A stretch of 5,329 bases of DNA from an uncultured Cellvibrio sp. (GTDB lineage: Bacteria; Pseudomonadota; Gammaproteobacteria; Pseudomonadales; Cellvibrionaceae), in assembly GCA_946886255.1 (NCBI GenBank), contig CAMPIG010000338.1, positions 1 through 5,329 of the forward strand, written 5' to 3'. Below are positions 1 to 5,329 of the stretch, piece by piece. Positions within the stretch are counted from its first letter, which is position 1. Each line of letters opens with the position of its first letter. The notes below the pieces were generated by a model that had not been told where the DNA came from, did not search any database, and worked only from the letters and a program-made list of their open reading frames with translations. A program made the translations under genes and the position numbers.

Positions 1-12
1 TACGCATCAAGT

Positions 13-41
13 TTGCATTAGCCAACGAGAATCGATATATA
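13..41 (+). promoter_or_regulatory. Possible sigma-70 promoter for the ParA-like gene
   Basis: TTGCAT at 13-18 and TATATA at 36-41 are separated by 17 bp. They match the -35 and -10 consensus at 3 of 6 and 4 of 6 positions. This is the only reasonable hexamer pair I found in the 131 bp before the ParA-like gene, and it would give an untranslated leader of roughly 80 nt. The match is weak and the call is inference only; an upstream gene outside the window could also read through. Confidence 0.3.
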
Positions 42-44
42 TCG
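33..44. repeat. 12-bp perfect palindrome over the possible -10 box
   Basis: CGATATATATCG is a perfect 12-bp inverted repeat overlapping the candidate -10 hexamer at 36-41. A symmetric site here could be an operator that blocks polymerase, and ParA-type proteins sometimes take part in autoregulation. However, half of it is simple TA alternation, which is self-complementary by nature, so chance is a serious alternative. Confidence 0.25.
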
Positions 45-131
45 CTGTGACACATTTTTTTACTAAAAGACGACGTATTATTCCAACAGCATCAGCGGCT
101 TGTTGACCAGGCTCAACCTTGTGAGAGGGTT

Positions 132-908
132 ATGGATACACCTGAACAGTCTAATAAACAACGATCATCCGCTGAGCCAATGGTGTCTATCCAGGTATTG
201 AATGCTTGTCGTATTCTGGTGATTAACGGTAAGGGCGGCGCTGGAAAGACCACTGTCAGTACCAATCTCGCTGCCTGGCTCGCGCATCGTGGTGAGCGCA
301 CGGTGTTAGTTGATGCGGACCCCCAATCGTCCTCCCATTATTGGGTTACTCATCGCGATCCTGTGTTACCGTCGATCTACGGCGTCAAGATTGAAACCAA
401 TTCGCGCACCACGCGCAGCTTCCAATGGCGTGCCCCCAAACCGACACGCTGGTTAATTACTGATGCTCCACCGGGTCTGACAGGTCCGGCGCTTGACGAC
501 CTGGTGCAGGACCATGACCTGATAGTGGTACCTGTGCAACCATCGGATATCGATATTCGCGCGAGCGCGCGCTTCATCGGTGAATTATTGCTGACGCAAA
601 ATATGCGCCGCAAACGCCGGCCGATTGCTGTGGTCGCCAATCGTGTGAAGCAACAAACCAACGCGTGGGAGCGCCTGCAAAAATTCCTGTTGAGTTTGAA
701 CATTCCGTTTCCTGCCACGCTGCGCGATACCCAGAATTATGTGCGGGCTTACAGTGAAGGGCGCGGCATCGTGGATTATCCGTTTCAAAGCCACGCGCGC
801 GATCGCCAGGATTGGGAGATTTTAATTCGCTGGCTGGATGCGCAGAATTCGACCCATGAATGGCTGAAAGACGAATCACCGAGTAATACCATTACCAACG
901 CATCCTGA
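132..908 (+). CDS. ParA/MinD-family ATPase, orphan (no ParB seen)
   Basis: 258-residue deviant Walker-type ATPase of the ParA/MinD/Soj family. These proteins dimerise on ATP, usually bind DNA or membrane, and position plasmids, chromosomes, protein machines or microcompartments. Seen in the sequence: the deviant Walker A KGGAGKTT at residues 34-41 with the signature lysine K34, the A-prime motif VDADPQ at 60-65, and a Walker B-like strand LITDAPPG at 108-115. A long run of basic residues (MRRKRR, 158-163) could contact DNA. Length is typical of a short ParA without an N-terminal HTH domain. The start at 132 is chosen because GAGAGGG (123-129) lies just upstream. ATG 180 would still keep the Walker A motif but has no Shine-Dalgarno sequence. 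No parB, centromere-like iterons or chemotaxis genes are visible, and the downstream gene is convergent, so the cargo is unknown. Family assignment is firm; biological role is not. Confidence 0.9.
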   Translation: MDTPEQSNKQRSSAEPMVSIQVLNACRILVINGKGGAGKTTVSTNLAAWLAHRGERTVLVDADPQSSSHYWVTHRDPVLPSIYGVKIETNSRTTRSFQWRAPKPTRWLITDAPPGLTGPALDDLVQDHDLIVVPVQPSDIDIRASARFIGELLLTQNMRRKRRPIAVVANRVKQQTNAWERLQKFLLSLNIPFPATLRDTQNYVRAYSEGRGIVDYPFQSHARDRQDWEILIRWLDAQNSTHEWLKDESPSNTITNAS

Positions 909-922
909 TACGTTAGTGTGCC

Positions 923-2788
923 TTAAGCGAAGGTATTTCGACTAATCCCCATTTTCTTCATACGCGATGCCAGGGTGGTTGGCTTTATACCCAATAGACT
1001 CGCAGCACCGTCATCGCCATACAGTTTTCCTTTAGTTTGTCGCAAGGCATCAATCGTGGTTTGATAACGCAAATGCCGATAATCCTGCTCCGTAATCGTC
1101 TCGGATACCGTCGGCGACGTATCCTGCGATGGTTCATGTGTTAGGGCGAGATCATCAAGCACCAGCTTATCGCCGCGACTTAAAATCACTTGCCGTTCAA
1201 TCAGGTTTTCCAACTCACGAATATTGCCGGGCCAATCGTACTGTTGCAGGCGCTGTATTTGTCCGATGGATACCTTTAATTCCGGTTTGTGAAAACGTTG
1301 ACAGGTCTTCTGTAAAAAGTGAGCTGTCAGCAAGGGAATATCTTCCAATCGTTCGCGCAAGGGTACAGAGCGAATCGGAAAAACATTTAAACGAAAGTAT
1401 AAATCCTCGCGAAACTTTCCTTCCTTGACAAGCTGCTTGAGATTACGATTCGTGGCGGCGATGACACGCACATCTACCCGGCGCGTTATCGATTCACCAA
1501 CTCGCTCGAACTCGCCATCCTGTAATACCCGCAACAGCTTTCCCTGCAATCCCGGCGGCAATTCGCCCACTTCATCCAGAAACAGCGTACCGCCATCTGC
1601 CACTTCAAAACGACCCAGGCGATCCGTCACCGCACCGGAAAAAGCGCCACGCACATGACCAAAAAATTCACTTTCAAATAAATCCTGCGGGATCGCCGCG
1701 CAATTTACGCGAATCAAGGGCCGGCTATTACGATCACTTGCACTGTGAATGGCACGAGCTATTAATTCTTTCCCGGTTCCGGATTCGCCGGTGATCAATA
1801 CCGTTGCCACCGTGGGCGCGACCAATTGAATTTGATACGCAATTTGTTGCACCGCCGGACTGCGGCCAACAATATGATGCGGGTTATAGCCTTCACTGAT
1901 CTCTTCTTGCAGATAAGCATTTTCCAACTCCAGTTTGTGCTTCAGCTGCTCAACTTCTTCCAGTGCCTTACGCAATTTACTTTCGGCCAGTTTGCGATCC
2001 GAGACATCGCGAAAGATCACTACCGCACCCACCAGATGACCATTGTCCATGATTGGTGTACTGGTATATTCCACCGGAATTGGCCGGCCATCACGATGCC
2101 AAAAAACTTCGTCATCCACGCGCCGTATTGCACCGTCTTTAAAGGCGGCAAAGATCGGGCAATCGTGCACGCAATAATCTGAACCGTCGGTATGACTGTG
2201 ATGAATTGCCACATGAATATTACGACTGATTAATTCCTCCGCCTTCCAACCCAGGATACGCTCCGCTGCCGGATTCACAAACGTCGCGCGACCCTCGGCA
2301 TCAACGCCGTAAATACCTTCGCCGGCCGCGCTCAAGATCAACTGGTTTTCCTTTTCAATATCCTGAAAAACCTGGTGGATGCGTTGCCATTGCAATAAAC
2401 CAAATTTGTGATGGCGCTGCGCGTTCGCGTGCATGCGCCACTGTTGATAAAAATCCCGATCACGCAAACACAGACAAATCAATTGCTGGTCGTCGACGCT
2501 TGTGATCGAAGCGTTGATTTCTAATTCAATCTCGCGACCATCGGCAGTGGTGATCGTGATGTCATCAATCAGGCTGCTGCCTTTGTGCAATACCGCTTGG
2601 GTAAACACATGCAGACTGGGAAGAGAATTTTTGAAGCAACGGCTGACACGCTGATTAATTAATTCATCGCGATCCCATCCCAACAAATCACAGGTTAACT
2701 GATTGATAAACACAAACCGGTCTTGCCAAGGGTTGATTAACGCCATGGCTTCAGGTGCTTGATCGAGCATGATTTCGTTCATAGTCAT
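923..2788 (-). CDS. Sigma-54-dependent transcriptional activator, PAS-PAS-AAA+-HTH (CynF/FhlA-like)
   Basis: 621-residue bacterial enhancer-binding protein that uses ATP hydrolysis to open sigma-54 promoters. Positions below count from the ATG at 2788. A first PAS domain covers about 5-110 and a second about 145-265. A charged coiled-coil linker ([20 protein letters not shown]) follows at about 268-287. The AAA+ domain is at about 305-532: Walker A GESGTGKE (334-341), the sigma-54-contact loop GAFSGA (381-386, a Thr-to-Ser variant of GAFTGA), Walker B TLFLDE (401-406), an arginine-finger region near 459-470 and sensor [10 protein letters not shown] (519-526). A Fis-type HTH ends the protein (about 578-617, [20 protein letters not shown]). 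There is no receiver domain, so it is a one-component sensor through PAS. It is divergent from the NrtA-like transporter, whose sigma-54 promoter it probably controls. The reading frame extends to a TTG at 2872, but that extension spans a hairpin and looks non-coding. No start has a good Shine-Dalgarno sequence; ATG 2782 and 2818 are alternatives. Confidence 0.93.
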   Translation of the reverse strand: MTMNEIMLDQAPEAMALINPWQDRFVFINQLTCDLLGWDRDELINQRVSRCFKNSLPSLHVFTQAVLHKGSSLIDDITITTADGREIELEINASITSVDDQQLICLCLRDRDFYQQWRMHANAQRHHKFGLLQWQRIHQVFQDIEKENQLILSAAGEGIYGVDAEGRATFVNPAAERILGWKAEELISRNIHVAIHHSHTDGSDYCVHDCPIFAAFKDGAIRRVDDEVFWHRDGRPIPVEYTSTPIMDNGHLVGAVVIFRDVSDRKLAESKLRKALEEVEQLKHKLELENAYLQEEISEGYNPHHIVGRSPAVQQIAYQIQLVAPTVATVLITGESGTGKELIARAIHSASDRNSRPLIRVNCAAIPQDLFESEFFGHVRGAFSGAVTDRLGRFEVADGGTLFLDEVGELPPGLQGKLLRVLQDGEFERVGESITRRVDVRVIAATNRNLKQLVKEGKFREDLYFRLNVFPIRSVPLRERLEDIPLLTAHFLQKTCQRFHKPELKVSIGQIQRLQQYDWPGNIRELENLIERQVILSRGDKLVLDDLALTHEPSQDTSPTVSETITEQDYRHLRYQTTIDALRQTKGKLYGDDGAASLLGIKPTTLASRMKKMGISRNTFA

Positions 2789-2832
2789 ACATTCGTTGTG
2801 AAGATGGTCAGGGCGCATTGGGTAGAGGTTCA

Positions 2833-2868
2833 GAGACCGTCGGAGGCATGGATGCCGATGACGGTCTC
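2833..2868. repeat. 36-nt interrupted inverted repeat in the activator leader
   Basis: Arms GAGACCGTC (2833-2841) and GACGGTCTC (2860-2868) are perfect 9-bp complements. An inner stem GGCAT/ATGCC (2845-2849 and 2852-2856) shares exactly the same centre. Between the two stems there is one G-T pair and two mismatches. In the minus-strand transcript it would fold about 45 nt before the activator start at 2788. No T-run follows on either strand, so it is not a standard intrinsic terminator. It may be a leader hairpin affecting translation or stability, or a dyad operator. Confidence 0.6.
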
Positions 2869-2920
2869 GCAAGCGGCAACGGAGTGCTTTTCCCGCCGAC
2901 CTTCACTTCGAAGAACAACA

Positions 2921-2971
2921 ACGAAAAATCGTGCCAAGTGCCACGAAATTTCGTTAATCACGAAAAATCGT
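2921..2971. promoter_or_regulatory. Three ACGA-N4-TCGT palindromes: putative enhancer (UAS) array
   Basis: Three 12-bp palindromes lie in a row: ACGAAAAATCGT at 2921-2932, ACGAAATTTCGT at 2943-2954 and ACGAAAAATCGT at 2960-2971. The outer two are identical, and the middle one is perfectly symmetric through its centre. Site 3 extends by one pair to CACGA/TCGTG. Centres are 22 and 17 bp apart, at about -140, -118 and -101 from the predicted sigma-54 start. Repeated dyads at this distance are typical upstream activating sequences bound by the Fis-type HTH of an enhancer-binding protein. The divergent activator gene is the obvious candidate ligand. The repeats are seen directly; the binding protein is inferred. 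Confidence 0.75.
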
Positions 2972-3010
2972 GGTGATCAAATATCCAAAGATAAATAAAA
3001 ACAGAATGGA

Positions 3011-3023
3011 AATCAGTGAGTTG
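3011..3023 (+). promoter_or_regulatory. Candidate IHF binding site
   Basis: AATCAGTGAGTTG matches every defined position of the degenerate IHF consensus WATCARNNNNTTR, and misses one position of the stricter WATCAA form. An A/T-rich tract (2991-3006) lies on the 5' side, as in many strong IHF sites. It sits between the palindrome array and the sigma-54 promoter at about -55 to -43, where an IHF bend would bring an enhancer-bound activator to polymerase. The motif is short, so position and context carry most of the weight. Confidence 0.5.
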
Positions 3024-3039
3024 AGCAAAAGGAAAGGAT

Positions 3040-3055
3040 TGGCACAAAGCTCGCA
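3040..3055 (+). promoter_or_regulatory. Sigma-54 (-24/-12) promoter for the transporter operon
   Basis: TGGCACAAAGCTCGCA matches the sigma-54 consensus TGGCACRNNNNTTGCW at all defined positions but one (T to C in the TTGC box). It has the required GG and GC dinucleotides at the correct spacing, and another T precedes it (TTGGCAC). Transcription would begin near 3066, about 88 nt before the ATG at 3154. A sigma-54 activator encoded divergently, enhancer-like palindromes upstream and an IHF-like site between them all support it. Confidence 0.85.
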
Positions 3056-3143
3056 ATAGCCCTCTTAGCCGTAAAACAGCAACAACAACTTCTTAATTCA
3101 TTCCGCGCGATGGCTGCCGCAACTTGGTGCCTTGCGCATTAAA

Positions 3144-3149
3144 AGGGGG
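3144..3149 (+). promoter_or_regulatory. Shine-Dalgarno that fixes the binding-protein start
   Basis: AGGGGG ends four bases before ATG 3154 and is the best ribosome site in the leader. It decides against an in-frame TTG at 3124, which would add ten residues, lies upstream of this site and has no Shine-Dalgarno of its own. Confidence 0.7.
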
Positions 3150-3153
3150 CGTT

Positions 3154-4587
3154 ATGAGTAACAAGAGCTTGGGTAATCCTTACGACAGCAATGTCTCGTT
3201 AATCCATACCAAAGGCTGCGGTTGTTCCACGTGTCAGGCTGCGACTGACCAGAGAAGTTACTCACAAGCGCTTGAGCAAAATGAAGAGCGTTCCCTATCG
3301 ATTGCTGTCGAGACAACGGATTTACACTCCGCCGAAGATTACATGGATCGCGCTGTGGAAAACGCGATTGTGCGTGCGGTGTTTAATCAGGATGACCTGG
3401 GACGTCGACGTTTCCTGCAAGGCATTGGTGGTGGCACGTTGGCCGCTGCGCTCTCCAGTGTGATTCCGCTCGGTGCCATCAAAGCCGCTGCAAAAGAAGC
3501 GGGTGGTCCGCTGGAAAAGAAAAATCTTAAAGTCGGTTTTGTACCCATTACCTGCGCAACGCCTATCATCATGGCGCATCCTATGGGCTTTTATGCCAAG
3601 CATGGCTTGGATGTGGAGGTGATCAAGACAGCGGGTTGGGCGGTGGCCCGGGATAAATCCCTGGCGGGTGAATACGATGCATCGCACATGCTCACGCCCA
3701 TGCCGATTGCCATGAGTATGGGTGTGGGTTCAACCGCGAAACCTTTCATCATGCCCGCCGTGGAAAATATCAATGGCCAGGCCATTGTGTTGCACGTAGA
3801 TCACAAAGATAAACGCGATCCCAAACAATGGAAAGGTTTCAAATTCGGTGTGCCGTTTGAATTTTCCATGCACAACTTTTTACTGCGTTACTACGTTGCC
3901 GAGCATGGCCTTGATCCGGATAAAGATATCCAGATTCGTGTTGTACCGCCACCAGAGATGGTCGCCAATTTGCGCGCGGGGAATCTCGACGGTTATCTCT
4001 CGCCCGATCCGTTTAATCAACGCGCTGTGTGGGAAAAAGTTGGTTTTATCCACACGTTGACCAAAGACATTTGGGAAGGCCATCCCTGTTGCGCCTTCGC
4101 GTGTAGCAAGGAATTTGCGTTGACCAACCCCAACACCTACGGTGCCTTGTTGAAATCTATTGTGGAGGCTACTCACTACTCCGCCAAACACGAAAACCGC
4201 AAGGAAATCTCAGCCACAATTGCTCCCGCGAATTACCTTAACCAACCGGTACCGGTGATCGAGCAAGTCTTGCTAGGTCGCTATGCCGACGGCTTGGGTG
4301 AAGTAAAAAATGTACCTGATCGTATCGACTTCGATCCCTTCCCCTGGCATTCGATGGCGGTCTGGATTCTCACCCAGATGAAGCGTTGGGGTTATGCAAA
4401 AGGCGATCTGGATTACCAAAAAATTGCCCAGGAAGTTTACCTGGCTACCGATTGCGAAAAAGTCATGAAAGAGCTGGGTTATACCGTGCCGACATCAACC
4501 AACAAAAATTATTTCATCATGGGCAAAGAGTTTGATTACACCAAACCCGACGCCTACGTTGACAGTTTTGTAATCCGGAGAAGTTGA
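3154..4587 (+). CDS. CmpA/NrtA-family ABC transporter substrate-binding protein, Tat-exported (nitrate/cyanate/bicarbonate type)
   Basis: 477-residue binding protein of the NrtA/CmpA/CynA group, which captures small anions for a cognate ABC importer. It has an unusual N-terminal region: about 83 residues precede the twin-arginine motif GRRRFLQG (83-90), including a GCGCSTC cluster (Cys 22, 24, 27) and an acidic segment. A hydrophobic Tat core follows (IGGGTLAAALSSVIPLGAI, 91-109), with cleavage or a membrane anchor likely near 110-115. The mature domain starts LKVGFVPITCATPIIMA and keeps segments that align with the ligand pocket of NrtA: AGW (Trp162), NGQA (Gln209), SMHN (His240), LTPMP (180-184) and VPPPEMVANLRAG. 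A Cys-rich stretch HPCCAFAC (310-317) falls in the region where cyanobacterial members, as I recall, carry HPEK-like residues. The permease starts two bases after the stop, so the two are surely cotranscribed, probably from the sigma-54 promoter. Family is clear. The ligand is not: cyanate is my first guess from the sigma-54 regulator context, then nitrate. Confidence 0.92.
   Translation: MSNKSLGNPYDSNVSLIHTKGCGCSTCQAATDQRSYSQALEQNEERSLSIAVETTDLHSAEDYMDRAVENAIVRAVFNQDDLGRRRFLQGIGGGTLAAALSSVIPLGAIKAAAKEAGGPLEKKNLKVGFVPITCATPIIMAHPMGFYAKHGLDVEVIKTAGWAVARDKSLAGEYDASHMLTPMPIAMSMGVGSTAKPFIMPAVENINGQAIVLHVDHKDKRDPKQWKGFKFGVPFEFSMHNFLLRYYVAEHGLDPDKDIQIRVVPPPEMVANLRAGNLDGYLSPDPFNQRAVWEKVGFIHTLTKDIWEGHPCCAFACSKEFALTNPNTYGALLKSIVEATHYSAKHENRKEISATIAPANYLNQPVPVIEQVLLGRYADGLGEVKNVPDRIDFDPFPWHSMAVWILTQMKRWGYAKGDLDYQKIAQEVYLATDCEKVMKELGYTVPTSTNKNYFIMGKEFDYTKPDAYVDSFVIRRS
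4577..4583 (+). promoter_or_regulatory. Shine-Dalgarno of the permease inside the upstream gene
   Basis: GGAGAAG lies in the last codons of the binding-protein gene, six bases before the permease ATG at 4590 (nine from the end of its GGAG core). The binding-protein stop TGA at 4585-4587 sits between the two, which suggests translational coupling. Confidence 0.65.
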
Positions 4588-4589
4588 GC

Positions 4590-5329
4590 ATGAGCAGTAT
4601 CAACCTACGTGCGCTCATCGTATCGCTCACCTTTCTTATGGTGGTGCTGGGCATCTGGGAAATCAGTGCGCAAGCACCGACGGCAACAGAAGCCTTATCG
4701 GAATATGAATTACTGATGGGTGGCGCCGACCAGGAAGCGCGCGTGCCGCCACCTTCAGCGATTCTGGTGCGCGCGTGGGAAGAATTGAGCAATCCATTTT
4801 ACGATGCCGGGCCCAATGATAAAGGTATCGGTATTCAATTGGGCTACTCCATCTACCGTGTATTGAGCGGATTTTTTCTCGCTGTGTTAGTGGCGATTCC
4901 GATCGGCTTTTTAATCGGGATGTCACCGCTGATGTATCGCGCCTTGAATCCTTACATACAAGTATTGCGCCCGATTTCGCCGCTGGCGTGGATGCCGCTT
5001 GCGCTGTTTATCATCAAGGATTCTGAAACCTCCGCAATCTTCGTCATCTTTATCTGTTCCATCTGGCCGATGCTCCTCAACACGGCGTTTGGTGTGGCTA
5101 ATGTACGCGAAGATTGGATTAATGTAGCACGCACCCATGAGCTTTCGCCCTTGCGTACCGCGTTTACCGTCATCCTTCCCGCTGCGGCGCCGACCATATT
5201 GACCGGTATGCGAATTTCCATCGGCATTGCCTGGCTGGTGATTGTCGCCGCCGAGATGCTTGTAGGCGGCACCGGTATTGGTTACTACGTGTGGAATGAG
5301 TGGAACAACCTGGATTTAACCAGTGTGAT
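4590..5329 (+). CDS. ABC transporter permease, NrtB/CynB/SsuC type (3' end outside window)
   Basis: The frame from ATG 4590 is open for 246 codons to the window edge, so the gene is partial. The family is usually about 260-310 residues. It is the membrane subunit of the importer served by the preceding binding protein. Seen: a first membrane helix at about 5-25 (LRALIVSLTFLMVVLGIW); a loop of roughly 60 residues with VPPPSAILVRAWEEL (52-66), the conserved lead-in of this family; further hydrophobic segments at about 88-112, 131-143, 149-170 and 205-222. The cytoplasmic coupling loop is VARTHELSPLRTAFTVILP (179-197), a divergent EAA motif in which the terminal I-x-LP is kept. The stretch ISIGIAWLVIVAAEMLVGG (209-227) is highly characteristic of NrtB and its relatives. 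The ATPase subunit, and perhaps an enzyme for the transported compound, should follow to the right. Confidence 0.92.
   Translation, partial: MSSINLRALIVSLTFLMVVLGIWEISAQAPTATEALSEYELLMGGADQEARVPPPSAILVRAWEELSNPFYDAGPNDKGIGIQLGYSIYRVLSGFFLAVLVAIPIGFLIGMSPLMYRALNPYIQVLRPISPLAWMPLALFIIKDSETSAIFVIFICSIWPMLLNTAFGVANVREDWINVARTHELSPLRTAFTVILPAAAPTILTGMRISIGIAWLVIVAAEMLVGGTGIGYYVWNEWNNLDLTSV

Larger units (their letters stand above)
2789..3153. promoter_or_regulatory. Divergent regulatory region between activator and transporter genes
   Basis: This 365-bp stretch has no convincing gene. From left to right it holds a 36-nt inverted repeat in the activator leader (2833-2868), three copies of a 12-bp palindrome (2921-2971), an A/T-rich stretch (about 2979-3006), an IHF-like site (3011-3023), a sigma-54 promoter toward the transporter (3040-3055) and a leader of about 88 nt ending in a strong Shine-Dalgarno sequence. 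The order enhancer, bend, promoter is that of a classical sigma-54 regulated intergenic region. I could not assign a convincing promoter for the minus-strand activator. If it starts in the palindrome area, the activator would also control its own gene. Confidence 0.75.

Noticed and set aside
906..925. Bidirectional terminator between the convergent ParA-like and activator genes
   Set aside because: The 14-bp gap has no GC-rich stem or T-run. Only the 6-bp CTTAAG is self-complementary there.
1129..1428. Plus-strand open frames inside the activator gene (1129-1428, 1425-1658, 1826-2182)
   Set aside because: They lie opposite well-conserved AAA+ and PAS coding sequence and show no family motifs or ribosome sites.
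2906..2913. CTTCGAAG palindrome as a fourth operator, centred 17 bp before the first ACGA-N4-TCGT site
   Set aside because: The spacing repeats that of sites 2 and 3, but the sequence lacks the ACGA/TCGT half-sites and an 8-bp palindrome is common by chance.
2922..2937. Minus-strand TTGGCACG (2937-2930), a perfect sigma-54 -24 box that could drive the activator gene
   Set aside because: At the required spacing the -12 element reads TTCGT, with CG where the essential GC should be, and the sequence overlaps the first palindrome. It is probably a coincidence of the CACGA half-site.
3124..3153. In-frame extension of the binding protein starting at TTG 3124
   Set aside because: It has no ribosome site, while ATG 3154 has AGGGGG four bases upstream, and the added ten residues look like translated leader.
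2990..3153. Guanidine (ykkC-type) or other riboswitch before the NrtA-like gene, since some guanidine operons carry such transporters
   Set aside because: None of the conserved ykkC sequence blocks is recognisable by eye, and the only local hairpin (CGCAA/TTGCG, 3118-3136) has five pairs. The sigma-54 elements explain the region better.
4517..5272. Minus-strand open frames opposite the permease
   Set aside because: The plus strand encodes a clear NrtB-type permease in one uninterrupted frame; the antisense frames are low-complexity shadows.

Overview
The window is chromosomal-type sequence of moderate GC content, probably from a gammaproteobacterium. That placement rests on general protein style, a sigma-54 control circuit with an IHF-like site, and a Tat-exported NrtA-family binding protein; the species cannot be named. 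There are four protein-coding genes: one complete ParA-type ATPase, one complete sigma-54 activator, one complete ABC-transporter binding protein and one permease cut by the right edge. I see no tRNA, rRNA, CRISPR array, insertion sequence or pseudogene.

Layout. Positions 1-131 are a short upstream region with a possible sigma-70 promoter. Positions 132-908 (+) encode a ParA/MinD-family ATPase with no ParB partner in view. It runs tail to tail, 14 bp apart, into a minus-strand gene (923-2788) for a PAS-PAS-AAA+-HTH sigma-54-dependent activator (enhancer-binding protein, EBP). Positions 2789-3153 are a 365-bp divergent regulatory region. Positions 3154-4587 (+) encode a CmpA/NrtA-family substrate-binding protein with a twin-arginine signal. 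It is followed two bases later by an NrtB/CynB/SsuC-type permease that starts at 4590 and runs off the window.

How the parts fit. The divergent region carries, in textbook order, three copies of a 12-bp palindrome of form ACGA-N4-TCGT (2921-2971), a full match to the degenerate IHF consensus (3011-3023), and a near-consensus -24/-12 sigma-54 promoter (3040-3055) firing toward the transporter genes. The palindromes sit about 100-140 bp upstream of the predicted start, the usual range for EBP enhancer sites. The simplest reading is that the divergent PAS regulator binds the three palindromes and, with IHF bending, activates sigma-54 RNA polymerase to express an uptake system for a small nitrogen compound or related anion. 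Sigma-54 activator plus NrtA-like binding protein plus permease recalls the cyanate cluster cynFABDS described in Pseudomonas pseudoalcaligenes. Nitrate, bicarbonate, nitriles or another ligand remain possible, because the ATPase and any catabolic genes lie beyond the right edge.

The points most worth following are the operator array, a long cysteine-bearing extension in front of the Tat motif, a Cys-rich segment in the binding domain, and a paired-cysteine PAS domain in the regulator.
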